Shown one piece after another: positions 34,140 through 42,307 of a stretch of 64,000 nt of DNA. How positions within the stretch are numbered: the first letter of the stretch is position 1; each line of letters starts with the position of its first letter. Origin of the DNA: Verrucomicrobium sp. BvORR034. GTDB taxonomy: Bacteria; Verrucomicrobiota; Verrucomicrobiia; Verrucomicrobiales; Verrucomicrobiaceae. The position numbers were made by a program, and so were the translations under genes. Below the pieces are notes generated by a model. The model searched no databases. It was not told where the DNA came from and worked only from the letters and a program-made list of their open reading frames with translations. The stretch is from NCBI RefSeq assembly GCF_000739635.1, contig NZ_BATQ01000014.1, forward strand, positions 1 to 64,000, read 5' to 3'.

Positions 34140-34385
34140 ATGGCTACCATTCAAGAAATTGAGGATACCATCCTGACCCTTCCCCCGGGTCAGTTCTACG
34201 AGCTAATGGATTGGATGTGTCATCGTCATCTGGACGTGTTGACGCGCGATGGATTTGAGTCCCCTGAGCTCGAGCAGGAGTTGCTCGGTGCATTGGGGGA
34301 GGAGGCGGTGCCTGCCAATGAAGCCCTTTTTGCCCGTTTGAGGAAGAATATCGAGTCAAAGGTCGGAGGCGGACAAGCTTCATGA
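34140..34385 (+). CDS. Putative antitoxin of ParE/RelE-type module
   Basis: This 81-residue acidic protein is MATIQEIEDTILTLPPGQFYELMDWM at its start and has a charged helical C-terminus (ALFARLRKNIESK). The size, acidity, position upstream of a ParE-like toxin gene and a 4-bp ATGA overlap with it are typical of addiction-module antitoxins. I see no clear DNA-binding fold, so the assignment rests mainly on context. Confidence 0.72.
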   Translation: MATIQEIEDTILTLPPGQFYELMDWMCHRHLDVLTRDGFESPELEQELLGALGEEAVPANEALFARLRKNIESKVGGGQAS

Positions 34386-34723
34386 GCAGGGATGGGGTGC
34401 TCATACTTCCCGCTGCGGTAGAAGACCTGAGGCTGCAATCCGAATGGTATTCGGATTGTGCTGGAGAGGTGATTGCACTTCGTTACCTTTCGGCGGTTGA
34501 GCAAACTTTGGCTCGATTGACTGAATTTCCAGAGAGTGGAATCGCCAGAAAATTTAAGGATCCCAGGCTCCAGGGCCTTCGATCCGTGTCGCTTCCTGGG
34601 GCCTTTCGCGTTCATTTGGTGTTCTACCGGATTCAATCCGAATCGCTTGTCATCTTTCGCGTCATGCATGGCATGCGTCATCTGTCCCAGCGACTGACGC
34701 AAGATCCAGGCACGAAGTCTTAG
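34382..34723 (+). CDS. ParE/RelE superfamily toxin
   Basis: This 113-residue protein has the ParE pattern: a first strand VLILPAAVEDLRLQSEWY, helix 2 AGEVIALRYLSAVEQTLARLTEFPESGIARKF, a central LQGLRSVSLPGAFRVHLVFYRIQSESLVIF, and the conserved tail RVMHGMRHL. ParE proteins block DNA gyrase and RelE proteins cut mRNA on the ribosome; which applies here cannot be told. The toxin is translationally coupled to the upstream antitoxin (ATGA). Confidence 0.85.
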   Translation: MSRDGVLILPAAVEDLRLQSEWYSDCAGEVIALRYLSAVEQTLARLTEFPESGIARKFKDPRLQGLRSVSLPGAFRVHLVFYRIQSESLVIFRVMHGMRHLSQRLTQDPGTKS

Positions 34724-34745
34724 TTCCTCTGTTTCACTTCATTCC

Positions 34746-35831
34746 ATGAGCTCTTCTCCACATTTCATCTTCGACGCCCATCTTGATCTCTCCATGAATG
34801 CCATGGAGTGGAACCGTGATCTGACCCGCCCCATTGAGGAGATTCGCCGCCGGGAGCAGGGCAAGACGGACATGAAAGACCGCGGCAATGGCGTGGTGTG
34901 TTTTCCAGAGATGCGCCGGGGCCGGATCGGCATTTGTGTGGCCACGCAAATTGCGCGTTATGTGAGGGAAACCAACCCCTTCCCCGGCTGGCATTCCCCG
35001 GAGATTGCCTGGGCGATGACGCAGGCGCAGCTCGCCTGGTATCGGGCGATGGAGGAGAAGGGGGAGATGAAGCAGATCCGCACGGTGGGCGAGCTGAAGG
35101 CGATGGCGGATCTCTGGATGGGAGAACCGCCGGCCGATGCTCCGATTGGCTACATCCTCAGCCTGGAAGGGGCGGACTCCATGATCACCCTGGGGCATCT
35201 GGAGCGCTCTTATGCCGACGGTTTGCGCGCCCTCGGACCCGCCCACTACGGCGTGGGGACGTACTCTCCTGGAACCGAGGCGGAAGGTCCGCTCACCGCC
35301 AAAGGGCGGGAGCTGGTGAAGGAGATGGACCGGCTCGGCATCATCATGGATGCCACGCATCTCACTGACGAGGCGTTTTGGGAGGCGGTTGAGTTGTTTC
35401 AAGGACCCGTCTGGGCCAGCCATCAGAACTGCCGCGCTCTCGTGCCGGCTCAGCGCCAGTTCACGGATGAGCAACTCAAGCATCTCATTGAGCGTGGCGG
35501 CGTGATCGGCGCCGCCCTGGATGCCTGGATGATGGTGCCCGGGTGGATCAAGTTCAAAACCCGGCCGGAGGACACTGGTGTGAATCTGCAACACATGGTG
35601 GATCACATTGATCACGTCTGTCAGCTTGCCGGGAACTCTCTGCATGCCGGCGTGGGTACGGATCTGGATGGCGGCTTCGGTCGTGAGCAGGCCCCCATGG
35701 ATCTGGAGACGATCGCGGATTTGCAAAAGGTACCCCCGATGCTCGCTGCGAGGGGCTACTCCGAGACCGACGTTGCCAACATCATGCACGGGAACTTCCT
35801 GCGGTTCTTGGAGAAGAATCTGCCGGCTTGA
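34746..35831 (+). CDS. Membrane dipeptidase, M19 (renal dipeptidase) family
   Basis: This 361-residue zinc hydrolase has HIS/Asp ligands in FIFDAHLDLSMNAM, the bridging Glu in YILSLEGADSM, further His ligands in MDATHLTDEAFW and PVWASHQNCRALVP, and HAGVGTDLDGGFG near the end. M19 enzymes cleave dipeptides, often with a D-residue at the C-terminal position. No signal peptide is visible, so it is likely cytoplasmic. It is 22 bp after the toxin gene and 43 bp before the HpaI-type aldolase gene. Confidence 0.92.
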   Translation: MSSSPHFIFDAHLDLSMNAMEWNRDLTRPIEEIRRREQGKTDMKDRGNGVVCFPEMRRGRIGICVATQIARYVRETNPFPGWHSPEIAWAMTQAQLAWYRAMEEKGEMKQIRTVGELKAMADLWMGEPPADAPIGYILSLEGADSMITLGHLERSYADGLRALGPAHYGVGTYSPGTEAEGPLTAKGRELVKEMDRLGIIMDATHLTDEAFWEAVELFQGPVWASHQNCRALVPAQRQFTDEQLKHLIERGGVIGAALDAWMMVPGWIKFKTRPEDTGVNLQHMVDHIDHVCQLAGNSLHAGVGTDLDGGFGREQAPMDLETIADLQKVPPMLAARGYSETDVANIMHGNFLRFLEKNLPA

Positions 35832-35874
35832 TGTGAGAAGCGGCATCTCCATTGCCTCCCTGTAAAATGTCCGC

Positions 35875-36657
35875 ATGGTGGTGGCCATGCGCACTTCCAA
35901 CATCCTTTCAAAACTCCGCACTGGCGGTGTGGCCCGGGTCTGCTCGACCGGGGCGGCCATCCAGTCATTCCCTCAGCATGCGCAGCGGGCCGGATTTGAT
36001 GCAGTGGTGTTGGACGGCGAACATCGTCCCTGGCATGCAGGGGATGTGTCGTTGATGCTGGTTCAGGCGAAGTTGGCGAATGTGGACACCTTGTGGAGGA
36101 CGCCATCGGTGGAACCGGTGGCGTTGTCACGAGTGCTGGAGGACGGGGGCACGGGCATCATGGTGCCGATGGTGGAAACCGTGGAGCAGGCGGCCGCGGT
36201 GGTCGCTGCCGCCAAGCACCCGCCGTTGGGCAACCGGGGGCTGGATGGCTCCTGGGTCGATGGCGATTTCGGCGCGCATGCCAAGGATGCCTACGTGGCA
36301 CATGCCTTGGCGGAGACCTTGGTGGTGCTGATGATCGAATCCCCGCAAGGCGTGGCCAATGCGGAGGCTATCGCGGCTTTGCCGGGTGTGGACGTGTTGT
36401 TCATTGGTCCAGGGGACTTGTCATTGCGACTGGGCTGCAAGCCGTCGCTTCAGGAAACAAAAATGCGTAACGCTGTGGAGACGGTGGCAGCGGCGTGTGC
36501 GAGGCAGGGGAAATGGTTGGGGCATCCCGCCAAGAGTGCGGATGATGCACGAGAAGTGATCGGTATGGGGGCGCGATTCGTAATGATGGGCAGCGAAGGC
36601 CAGGCCGTGCAGCAGCATTTGCAGGCGTGCAAAGGGATGCTGGATGGGGCGTGTTGA
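35875..36657 (+). CDS. HpcH/HpaI family aldolase
   Basis: This 260-residue class II pyruvate aldolase has FDAVVLDGEHRPW, GTGIMVPMVETVEQAAAVVAAAKHPPLGNRG, the metal-binding Glu in VLMIESPQGVANAEAI, and LFIGPGDLSLRLG. Relatives cleave 4-hydroxy-2-keto acids such as 2-keto-3-deoxy-L-rhamnonate, or act on related substrates. The ATG at 35875 is used; one at 35887 (MRTSNIL) is equally possible. It lies downstream of the dipeptidase and is convergent with a serine hydrolase gene across a repeat-filled gap. Confidence 0.9.
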   Translation: MVVAMRTSNILSKLRTGGVARVCSTGAAIQSFPQHAQRAGFDAVVLDGEHRPWHAGDVSLMLVQAKLANVDTLWRTPSVEPVALSRVLEDGGTGIMVPMVETVEQAAAVVAAAKHPPLGNRGLDGSWVDGDFGAHAKDAYVAHALAETLVVLMIESPQGVANAEAIAALPGVDVLFIGPGDLSLRLGCKPSLQETKMRNAVETVAAACARQGKWLGHPAKSADDAREVIGMGARFVMMGSEGQAVQQHLQACKGMLDGAC

Positions 36658-37108
36658 CGGGCTCCGACGGATGGTGAAGGGTTTTAGATGTCACAATACG
36701 TTGCCAAAGCGTTGTCGAGCCGCCGACACTCCAAGACACTGGCGCGAGGTTGAATGAACCAGCCAGAAAGCAGCCGGTCATTGTGAAGCGGATTTGGCTC
36801 CAGCACTGCCATAGTCGCGAAGCGTCTTGGAGTGCGCGCGGCTCGACGCCGCTTTCGCCAGCGATTGGCGGGAACGATGAATGCAATGGGTGGCCTGCTG
36901 ATTGCTGGGCCCCGTTCCCCGGCAGCACCCTGCTCCCACTTCCCGGTGCGAGAAACTCACAAGAGCCGCCAAAGCGGCGGTTCCTGCGCGCACTCCAAAG
37001 ACGCTTCGCGTCCAGGTGATGCGAGTGGTTCGATGAACGTTATCAAGATGGCCTCCGATGTCGGAGGCCATCAAGTTACCAATGCTCGAGAATGCGCCCG
37101 TTCCTCCA
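36658..37108. repeat. Palindromic intergenic repeat (arms 36816-36839 and 36986-37010)
   Basis: In this 451-bp gap without a gene, CGCGAAGCGTCTTGGAGTGC (left) faces GCACTCCAAAGACGCTTCGC (right), giving arms of about 25 bp matching at 24 positions over a 195-bp element. Inside are smaller hairpins (GCCGCCAAAGCGGC and a Gly-codon-like CCGCTTTCG variant). At 36700-36760 a degenerate relative (CACTCCAAGACACTGGCGCG) suggests a second, decayed copy. It again lies between convergent 3' ends. Confidence 0.8.
37047..37072. terminator. Perfect 12-bp hairpin near serine hydrolase 3' end
   Basis: GATGGCCTCCGA and TCGGAGGCCATC form a perfect stem with a two-base TG loop, 36 bp beyond the stop codon of the minus-strand serine hydrolase gene. 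Neither strand has a T tract after it, so it may be an mRNA end protector or part of the adjacent repeat rather than an intrinsic terminator. Confidence 0.5.
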
Positions 37109-38707
37109 TCACACCGCCTTCCCCGTCAGCACCCCCCGCGCATCAGTGGGATTGGGTTTCATCCGGTTCATGCTGTTCACAAATGCGATCTTCACCGTGC
37201 CGTTCTCGAAGGTGGCGGTGATGAAATCGTGGTGTGGGGTTTCATAGTACCGCCACTGCATTTCCAGGGTCTTCTCGTCCTTCCAGGCGGCGCTGGAGGC
37301 GATCTTGAAAGGCGTGCCCGCCGGAGAGGCCCCACCGGAGATGAGGCGGGGTGGGGTGCCGGGCAGGCCGGTTTCGCCCTTCACCCAGGAGCCGACGCCA
37401 CAAGTCACCACATGTTCCTTCCCGCCTGCCTGGGCGGTGAAAACGCACTCTCCGCCCTCAAGCTTGAACTGTACCTTCTCAAGGCCAAGGCTGTTGGATT
37501 CCAGGGCATAAGTCTTGCCGCTGATCCCTGCTGGATCTGAAGATGCCTTCTTGCCCACCAGAGGAGGCAGGGCAAGGGAGCTCAAGGTACTCTTCAAGCG
37601 CTGCTCAGCCTCGGGATTGGCGGGGAGCGTGGCGTCCTTCCTTAGGGCGGGGAGCAGATGTTCCCAGATGAGATCCAGCTGGCCCTGCATGCTGGGGCTC
37701 TCACTGTTGATGGCGATGACGGTCTCCTGCTCGGGAAGCACGATGGTGAATTGGCCGAAAGCTCCGTCGCCGCGGTAGGCACCGTGTTGACTGCGCCAGA
37801 ACTGGTAGGCATAGCCCTGGAGCCAGTCGTTCTGTTCTTTCGGCCGGGTTGGCTTGGCGGGCTCGGGCTGCTGGATCTTGAAACTGGTTGCCTCCTCGAT
37901 CCATGAGGCGGGCAGGATCTGTTTCCCCTGCCACTGGCCTTTCTGAAGGAAGAGCTGGCCAAACTTCGCGAGGGCACCCGTGGGAACGCTCAAGCCCCAG
38001 CCTCCGGTGTTGATCCCCTTGGGGCAGCTCTCCCAGGTGGGGGCCGCGATGGCGAGGGGCTCGAAGAGGCGCGGGGTGAGGTATTGCAGAATGGGCTGCC
38101 CCACCAGCTTTTGCACAATGGCGGAGCACATGTAGGTGGCGGCACTGTTATACATGAACACCGTGCCAGGCTGGTGGGTGATGGGCTGGGCCAGGAAGGT
38201 GCGCACCCAGTTGTCGGACTTCACCACCGCCTGGGTGGGCTCCTTCTCATTGCCCACGGACATGGTGAGCAGGTCCTGCACCGTCAGGGCCGCAAGGTTG
38301 TCGCTCACGGTGGCTGGGAGATCATCAGGGAAAAAGGAAACCACCTTGTCCGTCACCTTGAGCCGGCCTTCTGCAACGGCAAAGCCGACCGCCGTGGAGG
38401 TGAAGCTCTTGCTCATGGAGTACAGCGTGTGGCGCAGGTCCGGAGCGTAAGGATCCCACCAGCCTTTGGCGATGACGTGGCCGCGGCGCACCATGACAAA
38501 GCCGTGCATCTCGTGGTTGCTCGTTGCCAGGGCGTCAAAGAAAGCCTGAATGCTGGCGCTCGATACGCCCTGCGCCTCTGGCGTGCTGCAGGGGAGTGCC
38601 GTGAAGGTTGCCTTGGACTCAGCGAAAAGGACGGCGCTGGGTGCCCAGGAAACGGCGGCGAGACCGGAACCGAGCTGCTTGAGGAAAGTTCTCCGGGAGG
38701 CGTGCAT
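37109..38707 (-). CDS. Serine hydrolase, beta-lactamase (class C/PBP-like) family, Tat-type signal
   Basis: This 532-residue exported protein has an RRTFLKQLGSGLAAVSWA signal of twin-arginine type. The active-site SxxK is Ser97-Met-Ser-Lys100 in TLYSMSKSFTSTAVGFAVAEG, the YxN-like element is MYNSAATYM, and the domain continues with GLSVPTGALAKFGQLFLQKGQWQGKQILP. These proteins are esterases or D-Ala-D-Ala-peptidase relatives; true beta-lactamase activity is not implied. A beta-rich C-terminal extension of about 150 residues follows. It is divergent from a second serine hydrolase gene 77 bp away. Confidence 0.88.
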   Translation of the reverse strand: MHASRRTFLKQLGSGLAAVSWAPSAVLFAESKATFTALPCSTPEAQGVSSASIQAFFDALATSNHEMHGFVMVRRGHVIAKGWWDPYAPDLRHTLYSMSKSFTSTAVGFAVAEGRLKVTDKVVSFFPDDLPATVSDNLAALTVQDLLTMSVGNEKEPTQAVVKSDNWVRTFLAQPITHQPGTVFMYNSAATYMCSAIVQKLVGQPILQYLTPRLFEPLAIAAPTWESCPKGINTGGWGLSVPTGALAKFGQLFLQKGQWQGKQILPASWIEEATSFKIQQPEPAKPTRPKEQNDWLQGYAYQFWRSQHGAYRGDGAFGQFTIVLPEQETVIAINSESPSMQGQLDLIWEHLLPALRKDATLPANPEAEQRLKSTLSSLALPPLVGKKASSDPAGISGKTYALESNSLGLEKVQFKLEGGECVFTAQAGGKEHVVTCGVGSWVKGETGLPGTPPRLISGGASPAGTPFKIASSAAWKDEKTLEMQWRYYETPHHDFITATFENGTVKIAFVNSMNRMKPNPTDARGVLTGKAV

Positions 38708-38784
38708 GGCCCCGAGGATGGGCAGAAATTCATTCGAAGCTCAAGTGAATAAATGGTTGTCTGTGGCGTATCCTCGCCTTGCTC

Positions 38785-40038
38785 ATGCTCTCCCATCGCC
38801 TTTCAAACTTAAGCCTGGTGCTGTGCACTGGTGCGTTCGTCTTCTCTCCCATCGTCCCCGCCGCGGAAGACTATTTCCCGCCGCCTGACAGCCAGGGAGG
38901 CTGGAGGACGCTGAAGACGGCGGACGAGATTCGCGACAAGGCGGGAATGGATCTCGCCAAGCTGGATCAGGCGTATGAGTTCACGGAGCGCTGCAGCCAG
39001 AACGGTGGGCTGCTCGTGGTGCACAAGGGGTACTTGGTGTTTGAGAAGTACTTCGGCCGCGCCCATCGCAATGCCAATCCTGACATGGCCTCCACGGGCA
39101 AGGCATACACCAGCATTGCCTGCGGCATCATGCTGAATGAGTTCAAGGACAAGATCCCGGATGGCCTGGATACCAAGGTCTTTACGGAGAAGTATCTGCC
39201 TGAGGCGCTTCCTCTGAACGATCCGCGCAAGGCGGACATCAAACTGGGGCAACTGCTCTGCATGACCGCCGGATACTGGGGGGAGGGGCAGGCCCCGTCT
39301 GGCTACGTCATGGGCAAGTCCACCCCGCTCAAACCTGTGCCGGGCCAGAACATCAAAGACCTGGACCAGTCGTCACTGAAGGTGCCGCTCTGGACGGATC
39401 CGGGGGCTGGCTACTCCTACTCCTCACCCGCTCCGCATATTGCCTCGATCGTGCTGCGGCACGTGACCGGGATGGAGCTGCAAGACTACATCCGCAAGCG
39501 CCTGGGAGATCCCATGGGCTGGGAATCCTGGGGATACTGCCTGCATCGCGGCGATTATGACATGCCCCATGCCAATGGCGCGGGCAGCATTGCCGTGCAC
39601 GCCACGGATGCCCTGCGTTTCGGCTACTGCTTGTTGCGCGAAGGACGATGGGGGAGCCAGCAACTGGTGCCGGCGGAGTACATCAAGCTCTGCCAACAGG
39701 CGTCGCCGTACAATCCGCACACCCCGTTCTCGCTGCAGTTCGAGCACAATGCCGACGGGCATGTGGTGGGAGCGCCCCGGGACGCCTTCTATAAATCCGG
39801 GGCGGGCGGTTTCGGTATCTTTGTGGTGCCTTCACTGGATCTGGTGATCTACAAGCTGGGTGGCAAAGACGGCCAGTACGACCCCGCACTGACCCGGCTG
39901 CCGCAGCCATTCCAGTACGACGGTTCGAGAGATAACTGGCAGCCCATTCCCCGGACGGGATTTCATGAGGGGAGCATGGGCGGAGATGACGGCCTGCGAC
40001 GCGTCTTGGAGATGGTCGCGGCCGCCATCCGCGGGTGA
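38785..40038 (+). CDS. Secreted serine hydrolase, beta-lactamase-related family
   Basis: This 417-residue protein has a signal peptide (LSLVLCTGAFVFSPIVPAAA-like, cleaved before EDYFPPP). Its SxxK is Ser103-Thr-Gly-Lys106 in PDMASTGKAYTSIACG, with a YSYSSPAPHIASIVL element at the Tyr position and a late HAN/GAGGFGIFVVPSLDLVIYK strand in place of KTG. The ATG at 38785 is used; a TTG two codons upstream is an alternative. It is divergently paired with the serine hydrolase at 37109, from which it differs strongly in sequence. Substrate unknown. Confidence 0.86.
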   Translation: MLSHRLSNLSLVLCTGAFVFSPIVPAAEDYFPPPDSQGGWRTLKTADEIRDKAGMDLAKLDQAYEFTERCSQNGGLLVVHKGYLVFEKYFGRAHRNANPDMASTGKAYTSIACGIMLNEFKDKIPDGLDTKVFTEKYLPEALPLNDPRKADIKLGQLLCMTAGYWGEGQAPSGYVMGKSTPLKPVPGQNIKDLDQSSLKVPLWTDPGAGYSYSSPAPHIASIVLRHVTGMELQDYIRKRLGDPMGWESWGYCLHRGDYDMPHANGAGSIAVHATDALRFGYCLLREGRWGSQQLVPAEYIKLCQQASPYNPHTPFSLQFEHNADGHVVGAPRDAFYKSGAGGFGIFVVPSLDLVIYKLGGKDGQYDPALTRLPQPFQYDGSRDNWQPIPRTGFHEGSMGGDDGLRRVLEMVAAAIRG

Positions 40039-40070
40039 TGCTGAACAAAGGGCGATTCAATTCCTGACAA

Positions 40071-40112
40071 GCCCGGCCGGAAGGGACCATGAAAGGTGCC
40101 TTCCAGCCGGGC
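40071..40112. terminator. Shared hairpin between convergent serine hydrolase and HNH genes
   Basis: The stem GCCCGGCCGGAAGG / CCTTCCAGCCGGGC (one mismatch) closes a 14-base loop. It starts 32 bp after the plus-strand stop and abuts the minus-strand stop. No strong T tract follows on either side. Confidence 0.5.
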
Positions 40113-40113
40113 A

Positions 40114-40698
40114 TCATTGTCGAAGGAAGTGATTCCAGTCCCGCACGTCGTGGACATTGCGGATGAGCAGCGTCACGGGTACGGCCTTGGGGGTCACGGG
40201 CGGACGTTGCAAACGCAGGCCCGCTTCCTGGGGCAGTCGGTCAGCCTTCCGGGTATTGATTTTCCGGTCGGCCAACACGCAGTTTTCCCAGGACGAAGCG
40301 CCACCCCGGGACCGGGGCACGACGTGGTCGATGTTGCCTTCGTTCCGGGCCAGCTTGCGACCCGTGTACTGGCAGACGCCGCCATCCCGTTCCCAGATGC
40401 CCCGGGCGGTGAAGCTGGGGCGATGGAGCGGGACCTTGTCGTAACGGGCGGCCACCACCACGGTCGGCACGCGGACGGGGCCGTGGGTCGTCTTGATGGA
40501 CTGGTCGCTTTCGCGAACGGGCAGCTTGAGCCACTGCTCCCAGGTCACGGGGACGATCGACTGATCATCCTGGACGTCGAGGCCGGTGGCGGCTCCGGTG
40601 GAGAGCATGCAGAAGGCTTCGGCAGGGGTTTTGACGTGGATGGCCTGCCAGCATCGGTTCAGCACCAGGACGGTGCTCTTGTTCAGGATGTCAGACAT
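40114..40698 (-). CDS. HNH endonuclease family protein
   Basis: This 194-residue protein opens with SDILNKSTVLVLNRCWQAIHVKTPAEAF, a lead typical of stand-alone HNH proteins found in many bacteria. The nuclease domain is CQYTGRKLARNEGNIDHVVPRSRGGASSWENCVLADRKINTRKADRLP, with the HNH residues in DHVVPRS, ENCVLA and the RKINTRK helix. Of the usual two zinc CxxC pairs only single Cys residues are seen (Cys in GGVCQYTG), so the zinc knuckle is reduced. It probably acts in the cytoplasm on DNA; target unknown. Start at 40698 is used; an extension to 40749 looks non-coding. Upstream on the same strand is an RlaP-like gene, separated by a terminator. Confidence 0.88.
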   Translation of the reverse strand: MSDILNKSTVLVLNRCWQAIHVKTPAEAFCMLSTGAATGLDVQDDQSIVPVTWEQWLKLPVRESDQSIKTTHGPVRVPTVVVAARYDKVPLHRPSFTARGIWERDGGVCQYTGRKLARNEGNIDHVVPRSRGGASSWENCVLADRKINTRKADRLPQEAGLRLQRPPVTPKAVPVTLLIRNVHDVRDWNHFLRQ

Positions 40699-40745
40699 AA
40701 TCGGAAGGGGGAAAGGGGCGGGGAATGAGCGCGTGATTTCATGAA

Positions 40746-40770
40746 CCAAGAAAGCCCGGCTGAACCGGGC
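40746..40770 (-). terminator. Rho-independent terminator after RlaP-like gene
   Basis: Read on the minus strand, GCCCGG / CCGGGC closes a five-base loop and is followed by TTTCTTGG. A larger 11-bp inverted repeat (CCGTCCGCCCC / AGGGCGGACGG) at 40795-40830 sits between it and the stop of the nucleotidyltransferase gene. Confidence 0.65.
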
Positions 40771-40857
40771 GGATTGGGGAGACGAGTTTTCCGTCCGCCC
40801 CGCGCGGGGGTGCGCGAGGGCGGACGGTGGTTTTGGGGGGGAGGAAGGGGTCAGCAG

Positions 40858-41658
40858 CTAGGCGGCCAAGGCGTGCAGGCGGAAAAAGGCATCGAGCTCG
40901 TCCACATCTCCCGAAACATCCGTGGGATGATTCAGGGCATCCAGACGCACCAGTTCCAGTTCCACGAACTGCGACAGCACCTCCACCGGCGGGGCCACAG
41001 AGAGCTCTTCAGCGCTCTGTTTCCGGGCCACCAGCTCCGCCACGGCCTCGCGGACGTCGGCTTCATCCAGCACGGCGTCCACCAGCTCCTGGAAGAGCAT
41101 GGGGACCGGGGACTGGAAGCGCTCGATCCAGCGGCAGGCCAGCAGCGGACGCAGGACATAGAGATACTTCTTCAAGCTCACCATGTCGCGGCCGCGCAGG
41201 TAGTCGCGGTAGTTGCCGAAAGCCATGTGCAGGTAGTGCACGAAGCACTTCTTGGGCGAGTAGAACTCCTCCGAGAGAGCGCGGAACTGTTCGAGGAACG
41301 CGGGATCGCTCCAGTACACCATCGGCGAGCGCAGCCACTCCAGCAGGGAGGGGTTGCTCTTGCGCAGCAGGCGCAGGGCCTTGCGCAGCTCCCAACCGCT
41401 CACGTCCAGCTCCTCGCTGATGGGCAGCTCGATCACATCGCGCTTTTCATCAACGGAAAGGTACCAGTCGCGCTCGTGGACATAGAGGAAGCGAACGTCG
41501 TAGTCGCTGTCCGGGGAGGCGAATCCCCAGGCGCGGCTGCCGCTTTCGCAGGCGTAGAGCACACGCACACCGCGGCGGAACTCAAGATCCTGCAGCGTGT
41601 TTTGCACGCGTCTGACAACTCCTGGATCGAGGGCGGAGGGGAAGGGTTTCAAAGTCAT
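40858..41658 (-). CDS. RlaP-like nucleotidyltransferase (PF10127, DNA polymerase beta superfamily)
   Basis: This 266-residue protein has the nucleotidyltransferase signature ACESGSRAWGFASPDSDYDVRFLYVHERDWYL: the GS motif followed by the DxD-like SDYDV metal site. It continues with ELDVSGWELRKALRLLRKSNPSLLEWLRSPMVY, the helical region of RlaP-type proteins, and FGNYRDYLRGRDMVSLKKYLYVLRPLLACRWI. RlaP genes often accompany RNA-repair genes (RtcB/RtcR type), which are not seen here. The start at 41658 (MTLKPFPSAL) gives a compact protein; an in-frame extension to 41739 overlaps its control region. About 120 bp upstream is a palindromic operator candidate. Confidence 0.88.
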   Translation of the reverse strand: MTLKPFPSALDPGVVRRVQNTLQDLEFRRGVRVLYACESGSRAWGFASPDSDYDVRFLYVHERDWYLSVDEKRDVIELPISEELDVSGWELRKALRLLRKSNPSLLEWLRSPMVYWSDPAFLEQFRALSEEFYSPKKCFVHYLHMAFGNYRDYLRGRDMVSLKKYLYVLRPLLACRWIERFQSPVPMLFQELVDAVLDEADVREAVAELVARKQSAEELSVAPPVEVLSQFVELELVRLDALNHPTDVSGDVDELDAFFRLHALAA

Positions 41659-41775
41659 GGGAGGGGAGGTTGAGGAGAGGGAAAAGGGACCGGAAGAATC
41701 CGGAGGGGAAGGGCGGGGCGCTAAGTATGAAGCGCACAAATGCAGGGTGGGAGATGGGCACAGACTTACCCCTGA

Positions 41776-41806
41776 TGTTATCGTCCAAGTTACAAAGACA
41801 ATAACA
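41776..41806 (-). promoter_or_regulatory. Palindromic operator candidate upstream of RlaP-like gene
   Basis: TGTTATCGTC and GACAATAACA form a 10-bp inverted repeat with one mismatch around an 11-base spacer, in an AT-rich island. Read on the minus strand it contains promoter-like TTGTCT and TAACAT hexamers, so a bound regulator would cover the promoter (inference). Confidence 0.4.
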
Positions 41807-42044
41807 TTGACAGCCGTTGCTCGTGGGCGACCCTGATGGCCGCACCGGCATTGGGCATCTCGGCGAGAGACTGGATAAGGTTGGTGACCGGGGTTTTGCC
41901 CCGCCGTCAGTTGGAGCTGGCGGCAGGACGATGGCTACCCTGTCAGGAAGTGGGAAAGTGTTTTAGAAGAAGGTGGGCCTCCGATCTGGTTGAGAGTGGT
42001 TGGTTTTGGTTCTGGGGGGGTAATCTTGGGGAAAGTCAGGGCGG

Positions 42045-42086
42045 AAAACAAAAAACCCTGCCGGCCTTTTGAGGGCGGGCAGGGTT
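42045..42086 (-). terminator. Strong minus-strand terminator downstream of candidate small gene
   Basis: Read on the minus strand, AACCCTGCC / GGCAGGGTT forms a 9-bp stem around a 15-base loop and runs into TTTTTTGTTTT. No annotated-size gene lies upstream of it on this strand, which points to a small transcript starting near 42286. Confidence 0.8.
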
Positions 42087-42109
42087 CAGAAAAACTATGG
42101 ATTAATCCA

Positions 42110-42271
42110 TCAGATCTGAATCTGCCTGCCGGTTCCCTCGTGCGCTGCCTGTTTGCTACCGTTGCAGGTGAGCGCGACAAGTCGGACGACGGGAATGGCC
42201 TGGAACATGCCGGAACGCGTCAGCCACGAGGCTGCGGGCGTTGCGTAGGTGTTGTTCCAGTTGGAGTTCAT
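42110..42271 (-). CDS. Candidate 53-residue small protein
   Basis: On the minus strand, the frame from ATG 42271 to TGA 42110 encodes a 53-residue peptide starting MNSNWNNTYATPAASWLTRS and ending GTGRQIQI. It is not recognised. Support is positional: a strong terminator begins 24 bp after the stop, and TTGACC (42316-42321), a 17-bp spacer and TACTCT (42293-42298) make a plausible promoter. The leader would be only about 15 bases, with no Shine-Dalgarno site. The region could instead be a small non-coding RNA. Confidence 0.38.
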   Translation of the reverse strand: MNSNWNNTYATPAASWLTRSGMFQAIPVVRLVALTCNGSKQAAHEGTGRQIQI

Positions 42272-42307
42272 GAGGAGGGATGAAGTTGCCGGAGAGTAAG
42301 TGGAGTG

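Noticed and set aside
41836-42072. 78-codon open frame on the plus strand
   Set aside because: It runs into the minus-strand terminator hairpin, has no upstream ribosome site, and a Trp/Gly-biased translation without features.
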